11,156 nucleotides of DNA from Eubacteriaceae bacterium (GTDB lineage: Bacteria > Bacillota > Clostridia > Eubacteriales > Anaerofustaceae): contig JAGACT010000060.1 in assembly GCA_017613995.1 (NCBI GenBank), positions 1 through 11,156 on the forward strand, read 5' to 3'. The notes under the pieces are model-generated. The model saw only the letters and a list, made by a program, of their open reading frames with translations. It was not told the origin of the DNA and searched no databases. The position numbers and the translations under genes were made by a program. Shown one piece after another: positions 6,175-11,156 of the stretch. Within the stretch, counting starts at the first letter, position 1. Every line of letters starts with the position of its first letter.

Positions 6175-7048
6175 GGAGATCATTTTCGTAAACGAGTCCG
6201 GCAGCGAAGAGGGCATCGAAGAGGCCGAGAAATACATAAAAAAAGCCGTCAAGACCGCCGTGGGATTCTTCAAGTTCCCCTCCGGCTACCAGGTCAGCGT
6301 CACTCTGGTGGATGAGGATCACATCCGGGAGCTCAACAGGGAATACAGAAACGTGGACAGCTCCACCGACGTGCTTTCCTTCCCCCTGGAGGAGACCGAT
6401 CCCAGGGGTGCCAGGATCCTCGGGGACATCGTGCTGTGCAGGGACGTGGCCGTGAGGCAGGCGGAGGAATTCTGCCATTCCCTGGAGAGGGAGCTGAGCT
6501 ATCTTACGGTGCATTCCTTCCTGCATCTTATGGGATACGACCACATGGACGACGAGGAGAAGCTCAAGATGCGCAGCATGGAAAAGCGCATCATGCGCAA
6601 GATGGGCGTGTTCAAGAACATGGACCGCACCGAGGCCTCCAGGGAGGACAGGGAACTTATACGCCTGGCCACGGAGATGCTGGACATGGCCTACTGCCCC
6701 TATTCCAGGTTCCACGTGGGGGCGGCCCTTCTGACCTCCTCCGGCAAGATCTACACGGGATGCAACGTGGAGAACGCCTCCTATCCCGCCGGCATCTGCG
6801 CGGAGCGCACCGCCGCCGCCAAGGCGGTCAGCGAGGGAGAGCGCCACTTCGTAAAGATCGCCATCGCCTGTTCCGGGGAGGGCTACGCATATCCCTGCGG
6901 AGTATGCAGGCAGTTTCTTAACGAATTCGCCGACGACGACTTCGAAGTCATCCTCGTGAAGCGTTCCGGGGAGTGGGAGAGGGCTTCCTTCTCAAAGCTT
7001 CTGCCCCACGGATTCCGGGGAAAGGATATGGGCATAGAGATTGACTGA
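6161..7048 (+). CDS. ybeY-cdd: Fusion of endoribonuclease YbeY with cytidine deaminase
   Basis: One uninterrupted frame of 295 codons holds two enzymes. Residues 1-150 are YbeY, the metal-dependent RNase of 16S rRNA 3'-end maturation: LNREYRNVDSSTDVLSFPL (58-76), then the H3xH5xH zinc site H118, H122, H128 in HSFLHLMGYDH. Residues 155-290 are a short zinc cytidine deaminase: YCPYSRFHVGAAL, NVENASYPAG, C213 and E215 (CAE), C246 and C249 (PCGVC). This domain would convert cytidine to uridine for salvage. The junction FKNMDRTEASRED is a short linker. An in-frame ATG at 6620-6622 could start a separate Cdd, but no good ribosome binding site precedes it. The main start ATG 6161 has AAGGAG (6145-6150) 10 nt away. 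Both active sites look complete. The usual dgkA between the two genes is missing. The start overlaps pgpH. Confidence 0.93.
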   Translation: MKKIKEIIFVNESGSEEGIEEAEKYIKKAVKTAVGFFKFPSGYQVSVTLVDEDHIRELNREYRNVDSSTDVLSFPLEETDPRGARILGDIVLCRDVAVRQAEEFCHSLERELSYLTVHSFLHLMGYDHMDDEEKLKMRSMEKRIMRKMGVFKNMDRTEASREDRELIRLATEMLDMAYCPYSRFHVGAALLTSSGKIYTGCNVENASYPAGICAERTAAAKAVSEGERHFVKIAIACSGEGYAYPCGVCRQFLNEFADDDFEVILVKRSGEWERASFSKLLPHGFRGKDMGIEID

Positions 7049-7946
7049 CACAGCCTTCCGTTCCGGTTTCGTGGCGGTGGCGGGCCGCACCAACGTGGGC
7101 AAGTCCACCCTGCTGAACGCCCTGGTGGGCCAGAAGCTGTCGATTGTTTCCGATAAGCCCCAGACCACCAGAAACATCATAAGGCTCATACGCACCACCG
7201 ACACCTCCCAGATGGTCTTTCTGGACGCGCCGGGACTTCACCGTTCCCACAACCGTCTGTCGGAATACATGGACGAGGCCGCCCTTAGTGCCATCAGGGA
7301 CGTGGACGTGATACTCTTCCTGGTGGAGGAGGACATCGCCATCGGAAGGGGGGACATGAGGATACTTCAGACCCTCGAGGACGCCCCCTGTCCCGTGATA
7401 CTGGTGATAAACAAGATAGACCGCATCCCCCGGGAGGAGGTCCTCAAAAAGATAGAGCTGTATTCGCGCTGCCCCCAGATCACGGAGATCGTCCCTGTAT
7501 CCGCCAGGAAGGGCATAAACCTGGACACCCTGGTGGAAGTCATCGAAAAGTACCTGCCCGAAGGGGAGCCCTTCTTCCCGGAGGACATGGTGACGGACCG
7601 CACGGAGAGGTTCTTCGTTTCTGAGATCCTCCGGGAAAAGATCCTCAGGATGCTTTCCGACGAGATCCCCCACGGCACAGCCGTGGAGATATCGAAGATG
7701 CAGGAGAGGGGCAACATCCTGGACATAGAGGCCGTCATCTACTGTGAGAAGAAATCCCACAAGGCCATAATCATCGGAAAGGGCGGGGAGATGCTCAAGA
7801 AGATCGCCACCCGTTCGAGGATCGATATAGAGGAACTGACGGGAATGAAGGTGAACCTGGACGTCTGGGTCAAGGTCAGGGACGACTGGCGGGAAAAGGA
7901 ATACGATCTGAAGGAGTTTGGCTATCAGCAGGACGACGAGTTCTGA
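7041..7946 (+). CDS. era: GTPase Era
   Basis: The 301-residue protein is standard for Era, the GTPase that binds the 3' end of 16S rRNA and helps assemble the 30S subunit. G1 is GRTNVGKS (15-22; most Era proteins have P in place of T17), the effector region runs through SDKPQTTRN, G3 is DAPG (62-65; often DTPG), G4 is NKID (124-127) and G5 is SARKG (154-158). The C-terminal KH RNA-binding domain has IIIGKGG (243-249). The start is TTG 7041: an in-frame TAG at 7035-7037 excludes anything upstream, and the family N-terminus (RSGFVAVAGR) begins six codons later. It overlaps the cdd end by 8 nt and has only a distant purine site, so coupled translation is likely. YbeY, PhoH and Era together form a ribosome-maturation group. 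Confidence 0.96.
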   Translation: MTDTAFRSGFVAVAGRTNVGKSTLLNALVGQKLSIVSDKPQTTRNIIRLIRTTDTSQMVFLDAPGLHRSHNRLSEYMDEAALSAIRDVDVILFLVEEDIAIGRGDMRILQTLEDAPCPVILVINKIDRIPREEVLKKIELYSRCPQITEIVPVSARKGINLDTLVEVIEKYLPEGEPFFPEDMVTDRTERFFVSEILREKILRMLSDEIPHGTAVEISKMQERGNILDIEAVIYCEKKSHKAIIIGKGGEMLKKIATRSRIDIEELTGMKVNLDVWVKVRDDWREKEYDLKEFGYQQDDEF

Positions 7947-7957
7947 GCCTAAAGAGC

Positions 7958-9082
7958 ATGAACAAAAGCGTAACATACGAACTTGTAGCACAGGATCCCG
8001 AGACCCACGCCAGGGCCGGGATCATACACACTCCCCACGGAGACATCAAAACGCCGGTATACATGCCGGTGGGCACCCGCGCCTCCGTGAAGGCGGTGCT
8101 TCCCGAGGCCCTCAGGGAACACAACGTGCAGATACTGCTTTCCAACACATACCATCTGCACCTCAAGCCCGGCGAGGAGATCGTAAGGAAGGCCGGGGGG
8201 CTGCACCGCTTCATGAACTGGGATGGTCCCATCCTCACGGACAGCGGGGGCTTCCAGGTGTTCTCCCTGGGAAAGATAAACAACATCACCGAGGAAGGGG
8301 TGGAGTTCCGCTCCCACATCGACGGCAGCAGAAGATTCATTTCCCCGGAAAAGTCCATCGAGATCCAGCAGGCCCTGGGCAGCGACATCATGATGGCCTT
8401 CGACGAATGCGTCGAGTATCCGGCGGAATACGACTATACCGAAAAGAGCATGCAGCTCACCCTCAGATGGCTGGACCGCTGCATCAGCGTCTACGATCCC
8501 GAAGGGCCCCAGGCCCTGTTCGGCATCGTGCAGGGGGGCATGTACAGGGACCTGCGCAGGATCTCCGTGGAGGAGACCTGCTCCAGAGATCTGCCGGGAT
8601 TTTCCATAGGAGGCCTTTCCGTGGGGGAACCCAAGGAGCTCATGTTCGAGCTGCTGGAATACACCGCCCCGATGATGCCCTATGACCGGCCCCGCTACAT
8701 CATGGGAGTCGGAAGCTTCGACATCCTTCTCAACGGCGTGGCCGCCGGGGTGGACATGTTCGACTGCGTCATGCAGACCCGCATGGGCCGCAACGGCACC
8801 GCCCTGACCAGGAAGGGAGGCCGCATCAATCTGAGAAACGCCAGGTATACGGAGGATTTCTCACCCCTGGATCCCGACTGCACCTGCTATACGTGCCGCA
8901 ATTACAGCCGGGCGTACCTCAGGCACCTGGTCAACTGCCAGGAGATCGAGGGAGCCATGCTGCTGTCGCTGCACAACATCGCCGTGACCGAGCTGTTCAT
9001 GGAAGACGTCAGAAACAGCATTATTAATAATAATTTTGCCGAATTCAAACGGAACACGGAGAAAGCATGGTATAATAACTGA
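7958..9082 (+). CDS. tgt: tRNA-guanine transglycosylase (queuosine pathway)
   Basis: The 374-residue protein is full length for bacterial Tgt, which swaps guanine-34 of GUN-anticodon tRNAs for preQ1. The base-binding block TDSGGFQVFS carries D95, and FDEC carries D149. VQGG (191-194) and the nucleophile D269 in VDMFDCV follow. The zinc site is C308, C310, C313 and H339 (CTCYTC, then SLHN). The start ATG 7958 fits the family N-terminus (HARAGIIHTPHGDIKTPVYMPVGT). Its ribosome binding site is weak, and it begins 11 nt after era, so it is probably read as the last gene of the phoH operon. A promoter for yajC sits in its final codons. No queuosine biosynthesis or transport gene is in the window, so the source of the base is unknown. 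Confidence 0.96.
   Translation: MNKSVTYELVAQDPETHARAGIIHTPHGDIKTPVYMPVGTRASVKAVLPEALREHNVQILLSNTYHLHLKPGEEIVRKAGGLHRFMNWDGPILTDSGGFQVFSLGKINNITEEGVEFRSHIDGSRRFISPEKSIEIQQALGSDIMMAFDECVEYPAEYDYTEKSMQLTLRWLDRCISVYDPEGPQALFGIVQGGMYRDLRRISVEETCSRDLPGFSIGGLSVGEPKELMFELLEYTAPMMPYDRPRYIMGVGSFDILLNGVAAGVDMFDCVMQTRMGRNGTALTRKGGRINLRNARYTEDFSPLDPDCTCYTCRNYSRAYLRHLVNCQEIEGAMLLSLHNIAVTELFMEDVRNSIINNNFAEFKRNTEKAWYNN
9068..9076 (+). promoter_or_regulatory. Extended -10 promoter upstream of yajC
   Basis: TGGTATAAT is a perfect extended -10 element overlapping the last codons of tgt. No good -35 is present at 17 nt (TTCAAA at 9045-9050 would give a 20-nt spacer), which is common for extended -10 promoters. 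Transcripts would start near 9083 and carry a leader of about 130 nt. Confidence 0.5.
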
Positions 9083-9213
9083 CAGATTCACGGAAGACAT
9101 TTACCGTCCTTCCCGAAGGCTGCAGCCTGCGCATGCGGCTGAAATAGATCAATTTATCACATTTCGAATGGAGAAAGGCGCACCGTCCCGAAGGGACGCG
9201 CCGATAAACCATT
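9083..9213 (+). promoter_or_regulatory. Structured leader of yajC
   Basis: This 131-nt gap between tgt and yajC can form several stems. CAGCC/GGCTG surrounds a GC-rich loop near 9123-9141. GAAAT/ATTTC with an inner GAT/ATC lies near 9141-9165. The strongest is GGCG (9177-9180) plus CGTCCC (9184-9189), loop GAA, then GGGACG plus CGCC (9193-9202), with a 3-nt bulge. GAGAAAGG (9171-9178) is the likely ribosome binding site, but the last hairpin separates it from the ATG at 9214. It matches no riboswitch class I can name. Confidence 0.45.
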
Positions 9214-9549
9214 ATGAGTCAACAGGTATTACTGATCATTCTCGTGGTCGTCATGTTCGTGGTTCCCTACTTCACGGTAACCAGACCCCAGAAGAAACAG
9301 CAGCAGCAGAGACAGGAGATGCTGCAGGCCCTCAAGAAAGGCGACGAGATAATGACGATCGGAGGGTTCTACGGAACCATCAGATCCATCAGGGACGACA
9401 GAGTCATCATCGAGCTCTCACCGGACAAGATCCTTGCGGAGATCAAGATTGACGCGGTATCCGATAAAGTCAGCACGGACGTGGAAGAAGTCGACGACGA
9501 GTATGAGATAGTCATCGACGATGATGACGAAACAGAAGAGGATAAATAA
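9214..9549 (+). CDS. yajC: YajC, accessory subunit of Sec preprotein translocase
   Basis: The 111-residue protein has one N-terminal membrane helix (about 4-22) followed by the basic, glutamine-rich stretch RPQKKQQQQRQ and the conserved block ALKKGDEIMTIGGFYGTI (39-56), as in YajC. YajC associates with SecDF-SecYEG in the inner membrane. The C-terminal 25 residues are an acidic tail (EEVDDEYE, DDDDETEEDK), a common YajC variation. tgt followed by yajC is a widespread order; secD and secF, which often come next, are not present here. A strong terminator follows 8 nt after the stop codon. Translation may depend on the hairpin just upstream. Confidence 0.92.
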   Translation: MSQQVLLIILVVVMFVVPYFTVTRPQKKQQQQRQEMLQALKKGDEIMTIGGFYGTIRSIRDDRVIIELSPDKILAEIKIDAVSDKVSTDVEEVDDEYEIVIDDDDETEEDK

Positions 9550-9556
9550 AAAATCT

Positions 9557-9588
9557 ACCGTACTGGCTGTGTCAGTACGGTCTTTTTT
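9557..9588 (+). terminator. Rho-independent terminator after yajC
   Basis: ACCGTACTG (9557-9565) and CAGTACGGT (9573-9581) form a perfect 9-bp stem with a 7-nt loop, followed by C and six T. A run of A precedes the stem, so it could also work on the minus strand. Its T-tract ends only 12 nt before the ATG of the next gene. Confidence 0.9.
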
Positions 9589-9600
9589 ACGAGGTTATAA

Positions 9601-10044
9601 ATGGACACATCCAAAGACACAAGCACCGTGAAGCCGCTGGAGCCTTCCTTCGTGAGCCCCTCGGGCTTGATCTCGGCAGCCGCGGTGTTCGCTGCTTCAT
9701 ACTTCGTCTTCCTGCCGGGGGATCTTTCAGACATGCTCAGGATCATCCTGAGCGTATCCTTCGCCGCCATCGCGGAAGTCAGCGCCAGCAACCTTGCCTA
9801 CGTGAAGGCCCTTAAATCGAAAAAGCCCAGGATCTTCCTGCCTGAGATCAACGACGTGGAGGCGGTGGCCACAAAAGACATAGGAGCGAAGAGGAGAAAG
9901 GGCGGCGAGGTCGCCTTCGAGTACGATTCGATGAAAAGCGTCTGCCCCGCCATCACGGAAGGGGACGAAGCCATCCCCGCGGGGAGCCGCGTGAGGATCC
10001 TGCTGGCCGACAGCGACAGCACGGTCATAGTGGAAAAGGCATAA
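9601..10044 (+). CDS. Small membrane protein of unknown function, NfeD-like C-terminus
   Basis: I do not recognise this 147-residue protein with confidence. An N-terminal segment of about 20 polar residues is followed by two hydrophobic helices (about 21-39 and 43-67) joined by a short PGD turn. The soluble tail (about 85-147) is rich in beta-strand patterns and ends AIPAGSRVRILLADSDSTVIVEK. This resembles the end of the OB-fold domain of short NfeD proteins (xIxxGxxVxVxxxxgxxLxV), which act in membrane quality control or microdomains; the similarity is weak. GAGG (9591-9594) is 6 nt before ATG 9601. The gene starts directly behind the yajC terminator with no space for a promoter, so expression would come from readthrough or a promoter inside yajC. 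It ends against the converging small RNA gene. Confidence 0.75.
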   Translation: MDTSKDTSTVKPLEPSFVSPSGLISAAAVFAASYFVFLPGDLSDMLRIILSVSFAAIAEVSASNLAYVKALKSKKPRIFLPEINDVEAVATKDIGAKRRKGGEVAFEYDSMKSVCPAITEGDEAIPAGSRVRILLADSDSTVIVEKA

Positions 10045-10207
10045 AAAAACACCGAAAGACAAATTTATTTTGAGTCCTAGCAATCCGCCAGGTGGGTTAT
10101 CTGTTCCAGACTTCTGTAATCCCATCGAAGTGGGCCCGCCATAGGAATGGAAACGCGAATTCCCTTAAATATAGTGTAGGTTCAAAATAAGTTTAACGTC
10201 CTTCGGT
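10043..10207 (-). ncRNA. Small structured RNA gene, candidate 6S-like RNA
   Basis: This non-coding gene is inferred from four matching signals. A consensus promoter (10214-10242) puts the start near A10207. The 5' end ACCGAAGGAC (10207-10198) pairs fully with GUCUUUCGGU (10060-10051), with one G-U. After a small bulge the stem continues with AAACUUAUUUUGA against UCAAAAUAAAUUU and then CCUA/UAGG, about 27 bp in all. A run of seven U (10049-10043) follows directly. Inside lies an asymmetric bubble of about 36 nt against 11 nt, with a small hairpin GGAAU/AUUCC on the 5' side, then an apical stem GGCGGG/CCCACC enclosing two mini-hairpins. Long closing stem, central bubble and apical stem, about 165 nt, resemble 6S RNA, the RNA polymerase regulator. 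The apical part is shorter than usual, so the class is unproven. The U-tract overlaps the last 2 nt of the converging membrane protein gene. Confidence 0.7.
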
Positions 10208-10213
10208 ATCTTA

Positions 10214-10242
10214 ATTATAGACCAGAACGGCATCAATTGCAA
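10214..10242 (-). promoter_or_regulatory. Strong sigma-A-type promoter of the small RNA
   Basis: On the minus strand, TTGCAA (-35, 10237-10242) and TATAAT (-10, 10214-10219) are exactly 17 nt apart. The expected start is 7 nt further, at the first base of the long RNA stem. The promoter lies in the leader of the divergent peptidase gene, 23 nt before its start codon. Confidence 0.8.
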
Positions 10243-10264
10243 GAACCTTAAAGGAGCAACACTC

Positions 10265-11156
10265 ATGGATATAAAAACAGCCTCTGAGAAGCTGAGAAAG
10301 CTTCAGAAAAGAAGATGGGCCTACGTTCACGCCATGTCCCTTCTTTCGGTGGACGGCATGACCGTGGCCCCCGCCGAGTCCTACAGGGGAAGGGGGGAGA
10401 CCCTGGGCATCCTGTCCGAGGACGAGTACGACATCTTCGTGAACGACGATACCGGGGAGCTGCTGGAATATCTGTATTCCAGAATGGACGATATCGAGGA
10501 CGCGGAGCTGAAGCGGGAATGCGTCCTTCTCAAGGAGGAGTTCGACAAGAACAGGCGCATCCCCAAGGAAGATTACGTGGAGTACACCATGCTCCTCAAC
10601 GAAGCGGACGCCGTATGGCACCGCGCCAAGGCGGACAACGATTTCGCCTCCTTCGAGCCCGTCCTGGAGAAGATCGTGGACTTCAACAGAAGGATAGCCG
10701 AGTGGTATGATCCCGCATTCGGCAGCCGTTACAACACCCTTCTGAACGAATACGACAGGGGAGTGACCACCGACATGCTGGACGGGTTCTTTTCCCGTCT
10801 CGGCAGCGTGATAACTCCGCTGGTCTCGGAGATCTCGAAGGTGCAGCAGCGGGTGGACCACTCCGTCATAGAGGGGACCTTCCCCGTGGACAGGCAGAAG
10901 ATCCTTTCGAAAAGGGTCATGGATTACATGCAGATAGATCCGAAGCGCTGCGTGCTGGGGGAAACGGAACATCCCTTCACCGAGAGCTTCAACAAGTATG
11001 ACGTCAGGATCACCACCAAGTACCACGAGAACGATTTTCTGGACAACATGTACAGCGTGATGCACGAGAGCGGCCATGCCATGTATGAGATGTGCTACGC
11101 CGACGAGTACATGTACACGTCCCTGGCGGGAGGCGCTTCCTGCGCCATGCACGAGA
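10265..11156 (+). CDS. M32 family (Taq-type) metallocarboxypeptidase, 3' end outside window
   Basis: 297 codons are visible and the frame is still open at the window edge; M32 enzymes have about 500 residues, so roughly 60 percent is seen. This family removes C-terminal residues from peptides, usually in the cytoplasm, and no signal peptide is seen here. Diagnostic motifs are EHPFTESF (235-242), DVRITTKY (246-253) and the zinc site HESGH (H267, E268, H271), followed by AMYE. The last residues MHE match the start of the conserved HESQS motif, which then leaves the window. The N-terminal half is charged and helical, as expected. AAGGAG (10250-10255) lies 9 nt before ATG 10265. It is transcribed away from the small RNA gene; a possible promoter TTTAAC/TTATAG (10192-10197, 10215-10220; 17-nt spacer) would overlap the small RNA promoter. 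Confidence 0.93.
   Translation, partial: MDIKTASEKLRKLQKRRWAYVHAMSLLSVDGMTVAPAESYRGRGETLGILSEDEYDIFVNDDTGELLEYLYSRMDDIEDAELKRECVLLKEEFDKNRRIPKEDYVEYTMLLNEADAVWHRAKADNDFASFEPVLEKIVDFNRRIAEWYDPAFGSRYNTLLNEYDRGVTTDMLDGFFSRLGSVITPLVSEISKVQQRVDHSVIEGTFPVDRQKILSKRVMDYMQIDPKRCVLGETEHPFTESFNKYDVRITTKYHENDFLDNMYSVMHESGHAMYEMCYADEYMYTSLAGGASCAMHE

Noticed and set aside
5056..6273. Long minus-strand frame (405 codons) opposite pgpH
   Set aside because: It arises from the high third-position GC of pgpH; the peptide is rich in H, V, G and D without domain patterns, and the plus strand holds all HDIG residues.
6948..7991. Long minus-strand frame opposite era
   Set aside because: It covers the whole of era, which has all G motifs and the KH domain; the antisense frame is a composition effect.
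10141..10165. T-box riboswitch upstream of the peptidase, suggested by AGGAATGGAAACGCG
   Set aside because: It only loosely resembles AGGGTGGAACCGCG, no terminator follows on the plus strand before the gene, and the gene is not an amino-acid or tRNA synthetase gene.
10211..11152. Minus-strand frame of 313 codons at the right edge
   Set aside because: It is opposite an M32 peptidase with HPFT, DVRITT and HESGH motifs and would overlap the small RNA promoter.

Overview
The window looks like a chromosomal segment of a Gram-positive, Clostridia-like Firmicute. The evidence is the operon order phoH, pgpH (HDIG), ybeY, cdd, era, a YabN-type MazG fusion next to hup, strong purine-rich ribosome binding sites and TTG starts. 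Housekeeping genes are moderately GC-rich with heavy third-position G/C. The species cannot be named from the sequence.

Left part (1-1200): the 3' end of an MFS transporter gene is followed by its transcription terminator. A compact IS200-type element (about 500-1123, only tnpA) appears inserted in the terminator's T-tract. Both junctions read TTTATT, and an AATA guide-like tetranucleotide precedes each end hairpin, as in the IS200/IS605 single-strand transposition model. Minus-strand genes (1144-2964): the yabN/mazG-like nucleotide pyrophosphohydrolase gene, then hup (HU protein) with its own promoter and a strong terminator.

Centre (3101-9082, plus strand): a tightly packed, probably translationally coupled operon, phoH - pgpH (c-di-AMP phosphodiesterase family) - ybeY::cdd fusion - era - tgt. 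Three neighbouring pairs overlap and the last pair is 11 nt apart. It combines RNA maturation and ribosome assembly (PhoH, YbeY, Era), pyrimidine salvage (Cdd), second-messenger turnover (PgpH) and tRNA queuosine modification (Tgt). The dgkA gene often found between ybeY and cdd is absent, and ybeY is joined in frame to cdd.

Right part (9068-11156): an extended -10 promoter in the last codons of tgt probably makes a roughly 130-nt folded leader before yajC. A strong terminator follows yajC, immediately before the ribosome binding site of a small membrane protein gene with an NfeD-like tail. Next comes a minus-strand small RNA gene (about 10043-10207) with consensus -35/-10 boxes, a closing stem of about 27 bp, an asymmetric central bubble, a short apical stem and a terminal U-tract; a 6S-like RNA is the best guess. 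The window ends inside a plus-strand gene for an M32 (Taq-type) metallocarboxypeptidase.

The observations most worth following are the unassigned small RNA gene, the YbeY-Cdd fusion, the structured yajC leader with the terminator behind yajC, and the well-resolved IS200 insertion. I see no CRISPR array, defence system, tRNA or rRNA here.
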